From Corynebacterium accolens (GTDB lineage: Bacteria; Actinomycetota; Actinomycetes; Mycobacteriales; Mycobacteriaceae), in NCBI RefSeq assembly GCF_023520795.1, contig NZ_CP046605.1:186001-250000 (forward strand): a stretch of 64,000 nt of DNA. Reading direction: 5' to 3'. The notes beneath the pieces are model-generated. The model saw only the letters and a list, made by a program, of their open reading frames with translations, had not been told where the DNA came from and did no database searches. Both the position numbers and the translations under genes were made by a program. This document shows positions 47,828 to 55,125 of the stretch, in pieces. Position 1 is the stretch's first letter. The number at the start of each line of letters is the position of its first letter.

Positions 47828-47852
47828 CGCGTGGGGAATGTCTCCCCACGCG
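47828..47852. terminator. Hairpin between the convergent marP-like and hydrolase genes
   Basis: CGCGTGGGG (47828-47836) and CCCCACGCG (47844-47852) form a perfect 9-bp stem with a 7-base loop. No T-run on either side; placed where both genes end. Confidence 0.6.
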
Positions 47853-47854
47853 CC

Positions 47855-48763
47855 CTACGCGTCGAGCCATCGGCGCAGCTCGTCGACGAACTCCTCGGGG
47901 GCCTCGAGGAAGGGCAGGTTCTTGGCCCCTGGGATCGAGGTGGCGCTAAATCCCGCGCGGGCGCGCAGGGCCGCCCGCTGGATGACGGGGTTCCACAATC
48001 GCTGTTGGGCGTGGATGAAAAGGACGGGGCGCTTGACGGCTAATTCGGACCAGTTCAAGGGCACCACGGCGGTGCGCATCCGGTGATTCCACAGGATCCC
48101 GCGGCGCACCTTGCCAATCTGGGAGGCGCGCAGGCGCAGGGCAAGGATGGACTCTAGGGTGGCATCGGCAAGCGCGGGCCCCGTATCCAAACTGAGCTCC
48201 TTGCGGTAGGCTCGGGGGCTAAGCAGCAGGGTATTCGCGCGGGTGACCTTTGGTAGGTGGCAGAGCAGGGAACGCAGGATCATCCACCCAAAGTCCCAGG
48301 GGCGCGCGGCGATGGCGCGGCGGATATCAACCGGGTGCGCGGCCGAGACCGACACCAAGCCGCGGACGCGATTGGGGCGCTCGGCGGCCAGGCACCAGGC
48401 CACCGCGCCACCGGTATCGGCGCCGACGATATAGGCATCCTCGTGGCCCAAGGCCTGGATGAGGCCATCCAGATCTCCGACCAAGGTGCGGATATCCTGG
48501 CCGGGATCGATGGGCGGCTTATCGGACATGCCAAAGCCGCGCATATCCACCGCGGCGACGTGATACCCGCACTGCGCGAGGGGACCGATGACCTCCTGAA
48601 AATCGAACCAGCCGCCAAAAGCGCCGTGAATAAAAACAACGAGGGGATCGGCGCTATCGCCCGCTATGGCCACGTGCAGGCGGATGCCCCGGGTGTGGAC
48701 AAACTCGTGCGCAAAGGGTCCTTCCAGCTCAACCGTGGAGGGGGGAAGTGGTGCTAAGGCCAT
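47855..48763 (-). CDS. Alpha/beta hydrolase, epoxide-hydrolase-like (EphE type)
   Basis: A 302-residue hydrolase. The nucleophile elbow reads VGADTGGAVAW, so the nucleophile would be aspartate as in epoxide hydrolases and dehalogenases; FIHGAFGGWFDF is the oxyanion loop, and AVDMRGFGMSDKP follows. The C-terminal position of the catalytic histidine (usually PGAGHxxxxEAP) reads PGAKNLPFLEAP, so histidine seems absent. ATG 48763 (MALAPLPPS) was chosen over an upstream TTG. The order marP-hydrolase-membrane protein is as in M. tuberculosis (Rv3671c-Rv3669). Activity is doubtful. Confidence 0.8.
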   Translation of the reverse strand: MALAPLPPSTVELEGPFAHEFVHTRGIRLHVAIAGDSADPLVVFIHGAFGGWFDFQEVIGPLAQCGYHVAAVDMRGFGMSDKPPIDPGQDIRTLVGDLDGLIQALGHEDAYIVGADTGGAVAWCLAAERPNRVRGLVSVSAAHPVDIRRAIAARPWDFGWMILRSLLCHLPKVTRANTLLLSPRAYRKELSLDTGPALADATLESILALRLRASQIGKVRRGILWNHRMRTAVVPLNWSELAVKRPVLFIHAQQRLWNPVIQRAALRARAGFSATSIPGAKNLPFLEAPEEFVDELRRWLDA

Positions 48764-48841
48764 GGAGGGCAAGGCGCCTTTCTATGTGTACAGAAAATCC
48801 GCCCCAGGAAAGGCTGAGGCGGATCTAATAGTGCGTGCGGT

Positions 48842-49345
48842 TTAGGTATACAGGCCGTGAGTGTCCTTGCGGTCCAGCGACTTCTGCGCCTTGCCCGGAA
48901 TCAGGTTCTTGAGTTCCTTGGTGGAATCTATGGTCTTCTGCGGCGCCTTGACCTTCTTGACGTTCTTGACGCCGAGCAGGGCGAGGGCACCGGCTGCCAC
49001 GATCATCACGAGGAAGACGATCAAGTAAGCGGCCCAGCGATCTAGCCAGAGCGCGAGGAGCTCAGCGACGAAGATGAAAAAGAAGAAAGAGCTGTACAGC
49101 GCGATGGTGCCGGCCGCACCGAAGAAACCGGCGCCGATGCCGCCCTTCTTTGCGGACTGCGCCAGCTCCGTCTTGGCCAGCTCTACCTCAGAGCGCACGA
49201 GCTGGGACATCTGCTCGGTGGCGTTGGAGACCAACTTGCCGATGGAGGTTTCGGAGGACGATGCATCAACATCGCTCAAAGGAATCGAATTAACCTTTGG
49301 TGCGAATTGATCGGTGCCGTCAGTAAATAATCCATCGTTGCTCAC
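48842..49345 (-). CDS. Membrane protein of the holin-X/DUF1469 type
   Basis: A 167-residue protein. A helical segment with LVSNATEQMSQLVRSEVELAKTEL is followed by two adjacent membrane helices (TIALYSSFFFFIFVAELLAL and AAYLIVFLVMIVAAGALAL) and a basic cytoplasmic tail. This is the pattern of actinobacterial phage-holin superfamily proteins, but the gene lies in core context, with the counterpart Rv3669 in M. tuberculosis. GTG 49345 has GAGGAG upstream. A role in the envelope is likely; lysis function should not be assumed. Confidence 0.75.
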   Translation of the reverse strand: MSNDGLFTDGTDQFAPKVNSIPLSDVDASSSETSIGKLVSNATEQMSQLVRSEVELAKTELAQSAKKGGIGAGFFGAAGTIALYSSFFFFIFVAELLALWLDRWAAYLIVFLVMIVAAGALALLGVKNVKKVKAPQKTIDSTKELKNLIPGKAQKSLDRKDTHGLYT

Positions 49346-49477
49346 GATTAATTCTCCTCGTTTTCATCTAAACCTTGTAACGGCCCCAATGATAATAGAT
49401 ACAGCGCGGTTTTACGGTGCCACGCCAAAAGGTAGGGGCCTTCGGGGCTCGGGGCGTCTAGGGCTATCCTAATGTAT

Positions 49478-50188
49478 ATGCCAGAAAATGACTCGTTATC
49501 CCCGCTATTTCGCCTCCCGGGGGTGAAAGAAGGTGCGGACAAAGCCGCGGCTGCCATCGCGCGCGCCCACCGCAGGCCGGCCGGGCTGCGCAGGTATGAG
49601 GTCATCTCCGCGGAGTCCTTGATGCGGGGCGCGCGCGCCAGCGTGGCCTTGGATGGACATGCCATCCCCCCGCACCCTGGCCCGGGCGATGTGGAAAGCG
49701 GTCCGCTTGCCGGCGCGGTCAGCGCGTATTCCGTAGCAGCGCCTGAGGTGGTGGATTCTACCGTCCGCTCCTTTGCCCGCGCGCCGCTGCAAGTGCTCGC
49801 GCGCATCGACGTCGCTGCCGGCGGCAACGGGATTCCCAGCGGCGATAGCGCGCGCTTGCAAGGCTTGGCGCGCCTGATTGCGCAGGGGAGCGGCCCGGCA
49901 TTCCGCGATCTTTTGCCAAGCGTCGTGCATGCCGAAATCGCGGCAGGCGAATTCTTTGGCCCGCGCAGCGGCGTGGTGGCGCGGGTTGCCGCCCGCCTGG
50001 TCGCCATACACACCGGCTTCGATCCCCGCGGGTTCGCCGTGCCAGAGGTGTATTTCCACCGCCATTCCACGGCCTACCGCGAGTGCCGCGCGAGCTACCG
50101 CGACAGCCCCGGCGAGGTGGTGCTTTTTCACCTCTCCGCCTGGGAGGTAGGCGGCAAAGAAGCCGATGCCATCGCCCGCGCGGCCTAA
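49478..50188 (+). CDS. Fic-like protein without the catalytic motif
   Basis: A 236-residue protein. GARASVALDGHAIP resembles the N-terminal segment of Fic/DOC proteins (S-x-E-G region), and the later LPSVVHAEIAAGEFFGPRSG followed by VVARVAARLVAIHTGF resembles the Fic core helices. The signature HxFxxGNGR is replaced by GEFFGPRSGVVAR, so the catalytic histidine is missing. ATG 49478 was chosen because TATCCT lies 7 bases upstream; a further in-frame ATG is at 49472. It precedes the 6C RNA and tad genes. Relationship to Fic is inferred from pattern only. Confidence 0.55.
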   Translation: MPENDSLSPLFRLPGVKEGADKAAAAIARAHRRPAGLRRYEVISAESLMRGARASVALDGHAIPPHPGPGDVESGPLAGAVSAYSVAAPEVVDSTVRSFARAPLQVLARIDVAAGGNGIPSGDSARLQGLARLIAQGSGPAFRDLLPSVVHAEIAAGEFFGPRSGVVARVAARLVAIHTGFDPRGFAVPEVYFHRHSTAYRECRASYRDSPGEVVLFHLSAWEVGGKEADAIARAA

Positions 50189-50269
50189 CCGTACGCTCGT
50201 ACCCGGTAGGCGGTGAACATCCATTCGGTGCAGGTCAGCGCCGTGCAGGTAGATAATTTTTCTTAGCTG

Positions 50270-50298
50270 TTGTGATCGGGTAGTGAACGTGTCATAAT
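50270..50298 (+). promoter_or_regulatory. Promoter of 6C RNA
   Basis: TTGTGA (50270-50275) and CATAAT (50293-50298) are separated by 17 bases; transcription should begin near 50305. Confidence 0.6.
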
Positions 50299-50304
50299 AA
50301 TCGG

Positions 50305-50400
50305 TGCAAGGCCCCGATATACTGTGCGGCCTGCCCCGGCTCGCCCCCCGAGGCCGGGTTACTGACGGCCCGCGCGCACCCCCGATGCGCGGGCCGTCAC
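50305..50400 (+). ncRNA. 6C small RNA
   Basis: Two C-loop hairpins define this actinobacterial RNA. The first carries the loop in CTCGCCCCCCGAG (six C, 50340-50352) inside a CCCGG/CCGGG stem. The second has the strong stem GACGGCCCGCGC (50364-50375)/GCGCGGGCCGTC (50387-50398) with a loop of five C. The M. tuberculosis 6C (B11) lies at the same place, next to the ssd gene, and a 6C RNA is known in C. glutamicum. The exposed C-rich loops bind G-rich ribosome sites of target mRNAs. Confidence 0.85.
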
Positions 50401-50412
50401 CTATATCTACGG

Positions 50413-50483
50413 TTATCCACAAGGCTTTGTAGAAATTTCAACTAACTGAGCGCTAAGTGGTAGCTTTTGCCCTTTTATCCACA
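50413..50483 (+). promoter_or_regulatory. Two direct DnaA boxes before the tad locus
   Basis: TTATCCACA occurs at 50413-50421 and 50475-50483, both on the plus strand and both perfect consensus DnaA boxes. They lie between the 6C RNA and ssd. The rest of the gap (50189-50269 and 50484-50537) shows nothing else I can name. Confidence 0.6.
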
Positions 50484-50537
50484 GGCGGGAAGTCCCATCC
50501 CTAGTGCAGCCGAGGCGGGTGCTTCAGGCTAGGGGGC

Positions 50538-51608
50538 ATGAATACAGCACAGTCTCGCTCCACCATCGTCGTTGCCATAGGCGAGGAAGCCTTGCGCGCC
50601 GAGGCGGTCCATGCCGCCGCCGCGACCAGCCACGAGGTCATTACGGTCACCGATCCCCGCGATATTCCGCGCAGCCTCGCCGGGGCCTATACGGTTCTGG
50701 TCGATGCGCTCATGGCGCGCGTTCTCGCCTCGGCCCAAGCCGCACAGGCCACGCCCGCCCCGGTGCTTTTCCTCGCCGCGGACCCAGGGCCCATCGATTA
50801 TGAGGCGGCGCTTGCCTGCCATGCGGACCGCGCCTTTATTATCCCCGCGGAGATTAAAGACCTGCTGGCGGCTATTGCCCAGGCAGCGCACCCGCCGGAA
50901 GATCGCCCCGGTAGTGCTACCATCGCGGTGGTGGGCGCCAGCGGTGGGGTAGGCACCTCCACCTTTGCCGCGGTCCTGGCGCGTTCCCACTGCACGGCGG
51001 GCGAACAGGCGCGGGCGCTGCTTATCGATGCCACCGCGCACTCCGGCGGCCTCGATCTCCTCCTCGGCGTGGAAACCGCGCCAGGTGCTCGCTGGCCGGA
51101 GCTCAATATTGGCGATGGCAGCATCGACGCCGCCGATCTCTACCGCGCCTTGCCTTCTACCGCCGATGGCATAGCGGTGCTATCCGCAGCGCGCAGTACG
51201 GTGAAAGACACCTTCACGCTAGATGCCACGCTTTTGGCGGCGGCGACGTCTGCGGCACACGCGGGAGAGGGCTTGTGCGTGGTGGATTGCACGGCGGAAA
51301 ATATCCCTGCTTCCTGCACGCACGTGGTGCTGGTGGTGGCAGCGGAGGTGCGCTCGGCAGCGGCGGCCGCACAACTCATCCTGCGCCTGGATGAGGCGCG
51401 GCGCGACATCGTGGTGGTCCTGCGCCAACGGCAGTGGGCGGCTCTCAGCGCTCCAGAGGTAGAAGACATCATCCACCACCGGGTCAGCGCCCAATTGCCC
51501 ACCGTGCGCGGGCTCACCCGCAGCATCGAGATCGGTGGATTACCGGCCCGGCTCCCCGCGGCGCTTGCTAAGACCGCCCGTGCGGTGCGCGAGGAGGTAG
51601 GGGCATGA
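50538..51608 (+). CDS. ssd: CpaE/Ssd-like septum-site or Tad-associated ATPase
   Basis: A 356-residue protein: N-terminal receiver-like part (1-125), then a MinD/ParA-type ATPase domain with the loop VVGASGGVGTSTFAAVLAR and LLIDATAHSGGLDLLLG. The P-loop deviates from standard Walker A (no GKT), as noted for the M. tuberculosis Ssd (Rv3660c) and the helicase/secretion-neighbourhood CpaE-like family. It likely places or drives the Tad machine; an effect on septum formation is known for the mycobacterial protein. First of seven consecutive tad genes; its stop overlaps tadA (ATGA). Confidence 0.85.
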   Translation: MNTAQSRSTIVVAIGEEALRAEAVHAAAATSHEVITVTDPRDIPRSLAGAYTVLVDALMARVLASAQAAQATPAPVLFLAADPGPIDYEAALACHADRAFIIPAEIKDLLAAIAQAAHPPEDRPGSATIAVVGASGGVGTSTFAAVLARSHCTAGEQARALLIDATAHSGGLDLLLGVETAPGARWPELNIGDGSIDAADLYRALPSTADGIAVLSAARSTVKDTFTLDATLLAAATSAAHAGEGLCVVDCTAENIPASCTHVVLVVAAEVRSAAAAAQLILRLDEARRDIVVVLRQRQWAALSAPEVEDIIHHRVSAQLPTVRGLTRSIEIGGLPARLPAALAKTARAVREEVGA

Positions 51609-52807
51609 GCGCGGCGATGGATAGTTCGGCCGAAACCATGGAAAAGACCATGGAGAAGATGCAGCGCGTCATTGCCGCCGAGCCGGATCTGGTGCACGAC
51701 GCCTCTAGCTTGGCCCGGCGGATCCGCGAGGAAGCAGGGGTTATCAGTGACGTCGCCGTGGTGGATCTGCTCCGGCGCCTGCGCCAAGATGCCACCGGCA
51801 TGGGGCCACTGGATGCCTTATTGGCCCGGCAGGGCGTCACCGATGTCGTGGTCAACGGACCCGAAGACGTCTTTATGGACCGCGGTGAGGGATTAGAGCG
51901 CAGCGATATCACCTTTCGCAACGATGGGGAGGTGCGCCAGCTCGCCTCCCGGTTGGCCGCGGCCTCGGGCACGCGGCTTGATGATGCCCAGCCTTTTGCC
52001 GATGGCCGCGTCACGCGCCCCGATGGCGTCGTGCTCCGCGTGCATGCACTTCTAAGCCCACCCGCAGTGGGCGGGACGTGCATTAGCCTGCGCGTATTGC
52101 GGCAGGCACAAACCACCTTGCCGCAGTTGGTGGCCAATGGCACCGTGCCGGAAGACATCGGCCAGCTGCTTGCCGCGATGGTGAAAAAGCGAGTGTCCTT
52201 CCTCGTTATTGGCGGTACCGGTTCCGGCAAGACGACGCTGCTCTCGGCGCTATTGGGAACCGTATCGGAGCGCGAGCGCATCGTGGTTATCGAAGATACG
52301 GCGGAGCTATCACCGCACCACCCGCATTGCGTGAGCATCGTCTCGCGCCGGGCAAACGCGGAAGGCAGCGGCGAAATCACGATGGCGCAGTTGCTGCGGC
52401 AGGCGCTGCGCATGCGCCCGGACCGCATCGTCGTCGGCGAGATTCGTGGTCCAGAGGTAGTCGATCTGCTCGCCGCGCTCAATACCGGCCACGATGGCGG
52501 CGCGGGTACCTTGCACGCCAACTCCCTCTTTGAGGTACCCGCCCGCATGGAGGCCCTCGGCGCGCTCGGCGGCCTGGACCGCAGCGCCCTGCACTCGCAA
52601 TTGGCGGCCGCCGTCAGCGTGGTTCTCACCATGGAGCGCACGCCACACGGACGGCGCCTGGCCCATATCGGCGTCTTAGAAGGCAATCCGGTCACCCCGC
52701 GCATCATCTGGAGCGCAACCGAGGGGCCCGCGCCCGGCTTTGCGGAATTCTCCGCTTCCCTGTTGGAGGAACAGCGCGAAGAAGAAGGGGGTCAGGCGGA
52801 TGCTTAG
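51605..52807 (+). CDS. tadA: Tad/Flp pilus assembly ATPase
   Basis: A 400-residue type II/IV secretion ATPase (CpaF/TadA) that powers pilus assembly. Walker A is VIGGTGSGKTTLLSALLG; the Asp box is VVIEDTAELSPH; Walker B is IVVGEIRGPEVVDLL; the His box is GTLHANSLFEVPARME. The N-terminal part DVVVNGPEDVFMDRGEG is typical. Start overlaps ssd and its end overlaps tadB (8 bases), so the genes form one operon. Confidence 0.95.
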   Translation: MSAAMDSSAETMEKTMEKMQRVIAAEPDLVHDASSLARRIREEAGVISDVAVVDLLRRLRQDATGMGPLDALLARQGVTDVVVNGPEDVFMDRGEGLERSDITFRNDGEVRQLASRLAAASGTRLDDAQPFADGRVTRPDGVVLRVHALLSPPAVGGTCISLRVLRQAQTTLPQLVANGTVPEDIGQLLAAMVKKRVSFLVIGGTGSGKTTLLSALLGTVSERERIVVIEDTAELSPHHPHCVSIVSRRANAEGSGEITMAQLLRQALRMRPDRIVVGEIRGPEVVDLLAALNTGHDGGAGTLHANSLFEVPARMEALGALGGLDRSALHSQLAAAVSVVLTMERTPHGRRLAHIGVLEGNPVTPRIIWSATEGPAPGFAEFSASLLEEQREEEGGQADA

Positions 52808-53579
52808 CTTCTTATTGCTCGCCGCAGCCCTCTTGCTGTCTGCGCCCTCGAGCGCGGCCCGCATCGCCGGAAAGGGCAGCCGTATAAAGGCCAGCTCCTT
52901 GGTCATCTTGGGTGCCGTATTCTGCGGCAGCTTGGTCTTCTTTTCGGTCGGGCGGATGAGCATTGCGGTCGCGGCAGCGATCATCGCTTGGTGCGTGTCG
53001 TGGTATATCAAGGACATCATGGTCGCCCGCACGCGCCGGCGCGGCCGCGAGGCCCTGGCCGGATACTTTGGGGTCGTCACCGCTGACCTGCGCGCCGGGG
53101 CAACCCTGGCAAGTGCGCTAACACGCGGGGCGGAGTCCCTTCCCGCGACGACGCCGCGGGATATGAGCGCAGCCTTAGAATCCACCGCTACCGCCGTGGC
53201 GCGCGGTGCGCCCCCACACGTGGCGCTCTCTGGCGCCCATGCGGATGCGGAACTTACCCGGCTGGGCCACCTGCTCGAATTATCTACTCAGCATGGCATC
53301 GGGGTAGCCAGCCTCTTTGAGCAGGCCCAAAGCCGGATGGATGCGCTGCGCCGCCACCACCAATCCACCGCGGCCGGGCTGCAAGGACCCCAAGCTACGG
53401 CCACGGTCTTGGCGTGTCTTCCCATTGCGGGCATCGCCATGGGCGGGGCGATGGGGGCCAATTCGCTGGGCTTCTTGCTCGGCGGGGGATTAGGGGGAAT
53501 CCTACTGGTCATCGGGGTGGGGCTTGCCTGCGGCGGCTTTGCTTGGTCCCGCGTCATTATCAGGAAGGCGGCACCATGA
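52800..53579 (+). CDS. tadB: Tad inner-membrane platform protein TadB
   Basis: A 259-residue type II secretion F-domain protein. Two N-terminal membrane helices, then a helical domain with GYFGVVTADLRAGATLASAL and a second conserved part ELSTQHGIGVASLFEQAQ, then two C-terminal helices. ATG 52800 lies inside the tadA end; the longer frame is a shadow. It would form the membrane platform with TadC. Confidence 0.87.
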   Translation: MLSFLLLAAALLLSAPSSAARIAGKGSRIKASSLVILGAVFCGSLVFFSVGRMSIAVAAAIIAWCVSWYIKDIMVARTRRRGREALAGYFGVVTADLRAGATLASALTRGAESLPATTPRDMSAALESTATAVARGAPPHVALSGAHADAELTRLGHLLELSTQHGIGVASLFEQAQSRMDALRRHHQSTAAGLQGPQATATVLACLPIAGIAMGGAMGANSLGFLLGGGLGGILLVIGVGLACGGFAWSRVIIRKAAP

Positions 53580-54199
53580 TGGCCTTTATCTGCTTAGCGC
53601 TGGCCGTACTCGTTGGGCTGCCGGCCACCAAGGGGCGGCTGGGACCTGCTACGGCACAGAACGCAGCGCAACACACGGCGAAGACCCCGCGCGCCGGCCC
53701 AAGAAAGCGCGATGGCGCAACAGTGCGCGGGGGATTGATGAGCAAACTCCAGCCCTCTACCACCGTGGATCCACTCCTCGTGGCCGGGGATATCGAGCTT
53801 TTCGCAGCTTGCCTGAGTGCGGGCCTGACGGTGCATGCGGCTGCTACGGCAGTTGCGCGCACGGCAGAGGCCGATACCCAGCACCTGTGGGAGACGGTAT
53901 CCGCGCTCCTAGGAGTTGGCGTGCCCACGGAATCTGCATGGGACCACATGAAGGGCCATGCGGGATTAGAGGACGTGGCGGGGCTTGTCATCTTATCGGG
54001 CCAGTCCGGCGCCACCATAGCCGCCGGATGCACGCGAATCTGTACTTCTTTGCGCGCCGAAGCATCTGCTCACGCTACGGCTAAAGCAGAGCGGGCAGGA
54101 GTATTCATTGCCCTCCCGCTGGCGGTGTGCTTCCTGCCAGCATTCATCGTTCTAGGCCTCGCGCCCGTAGTGATCAGCTTGGGCGCACAGCTTTTCTAG
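53576..54199 (+). CDS. tadC: Tad inner-membrane platform protein TadC
   Basis: A 207-residue F-domain protein, shorter than usual. One N-terminal helix, a linker, then the domain ELFAACLSAGLTVHAAATAV and DVAGLVILSGQSGATIAAGC, ending with a hydrophobic C-terminus. ATG 53576 overlaps the tadB stop (ATGA). Pairs with TadB. Confidence 0.85.
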   Translation: MMAFICLALAVLVGLPATKGRLGPATAQNAAQHTAKTPRAGPRKRDGATVRGGLMSKLQPSTTVDPLLVAGDIELFAACLSAGLTVHAAATAVARTAEADTQHLWETVSALLGVGVPTESAWDHMKGHAGLEDVAGLVILSGQSGATIAAGCTRICTSLRAEASAHATAKAERAGVFIALPLAVCFLPAFIVLGLAPVVISLGAQLF

Positions 54200-54257
54200 A
54201 TGCACCATTTTTCACTTCTACTCAACCACCACACCTTTTAAGAAAGGACTCTCCATT

Positions 54258-54461
54258 ATGTCTGCACTATTTATTAAGTACTCCCAGCTCACCCGCGCCC
54301 TCGTCCGCAACGATGAGGGGATGAGCACCATTGAATACGCCATGGGATCGCTTGCGGCTGCGGCACTTGCCGGCGTGCTGTACATGGTCATTAACGGCGG
54401 CGGCGTGGTCGATGCCATCGAGGGAATTATCACCGATGCGCTATCGAATACCCCGAGCTAA
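54258..54461 (+). CDS. Flp-type pilin (DUF4244)
   Basis: A 67-residue prepilin-like protein. After a basic leader (RALVRNDEGMSTIEYAMG) comes a hydrophobic helix (SLAAAALAGVLYMVING). The sequence Gly-Met-Ser-Thr-x-Glu-Tyr matches the prepilin peptidase site, with Glu as the conserved fifth residue. AAGAAAGGA precedes ATG 54258. It is the likely pilus subunit. No prepilin peptidase gene is in the window. Confidence 0.88.
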   Translation: MSALFIKYSQLTRALVRNDEGMSTIEYAMGSLAAAALAGVLYMVINGGGVVDAIEGIITDALSNTPS

Positions 54462-54494
54462 CCGGGCGCACTAGAACACAAGAAAGGAGGAATC

Positions 54495-54809
54495 ATGCGC
54501 ACGGTAGTCGATGACGATGGTTCCGTGACCATCGAAGCCGCCCTGGCATTAAGCTCCCTCGTCCTCGTGGCGGCGGGCATCATCGGTGCGATCGCGACGA
54601 TGGCGTCCTATATCGCGGCGGTGGATATGGCGGGCGCGGCGGCTAGGTCGCACGCCATCGGCGTCGAGTACCAACCGGCCCGCGAGGATGCCCGGGTGAG
54701 CGTGCGGGAAAGCGCGGGGCTTATTCGGGCATCGGTAAGCGTCGATGCTCCCATCGGCACCATGAGCGCGGAGGCGGTCTTTCCCGCGGAGGTGGCTGGC
54801 AATGACTAG
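54495..54809 (+). CDS. TadE-like pseudopilin
   Basis: A 104-residue protein with the prepilin-type pattern DDDGSVTIEAALALSSLVLV: short leader, Gly, then Thr-x-Glu and a hydrophobic helix. A small C-terminal domain follows. It has the ribosome site AAGAAAGGAGG and overlaps the next gene by 8 bases. TadE-like proteins are minor pilins. Confidence 0.8.
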   Translation: MRTVVDDDGSVTIEAALALSSLVLVAAGIIGAIATMASYIAAVDMAGAAARSHAIGVEYQPAREDARVSVRESAGLIRASVSVDAPIGTMSAEAVFPAEVAGND

Positions 54810-55125
54810 CAGGCTCCGCGGTGAGGACGGGTACGCCACCATCGCCGCCACCGGAATCATCGTCGCCATCATCAGCTTATTGCTGGTCATCGCGGCGGTG
54901 GGGTCTCGCGTGACCGCGCGCCACGAAGCGCAGGTAGCCGCGGACCTTGCCGCCGTGGCCGGCGCGTGGGCCTTGGCCACCGGCAAGGATGCGTGTGCGG
55001 CCGCAGAGAGCGCCGCGCGGGAAAACGGCGCGAGCCTCGAGGAATGCACCGACAATGCACCCGATATCATCGCCGTTGCTGCGGTGCGCGGCCAGAGCGC
55101 CACCGCCAAGGCGGGCCCAGTCTAA
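54802..55125 (+). CDS. TadE-like (Rv3654c-type) secreted minor protein
   Basis: A 107-residue protein: RLRGEDGYATIAATGIIVAI shows the leader and helix, followed by VTARHEAQVAADLAAVAGAW, which is typical of the helicase/secretion-neighbourhood TadE-like family. Two cysteines (DACAA, EECTD) may form a disulfide. The last gene of the tad operon; it overlaps the convergent helicase by 4 bases. In M. tuberculosis the related protein is secreted. Confidence 0.78.
   Translation: MTSRLRGEDGYATIAATGIIVAIISLLLVIAAVGSRVTARHEAQVAADLAAVAGAWALATGKDACAAAESAARENGASLEECTDNAPDIIAVAAVRGQSATAKAGPV

Noticed and set aside
48842-49345. Holin-like gene as sign of a prophage
   Set aside because: No phage genes surround it, and the same gene lies at the same place in M. 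tuberculosis; it is a core membrane protein.
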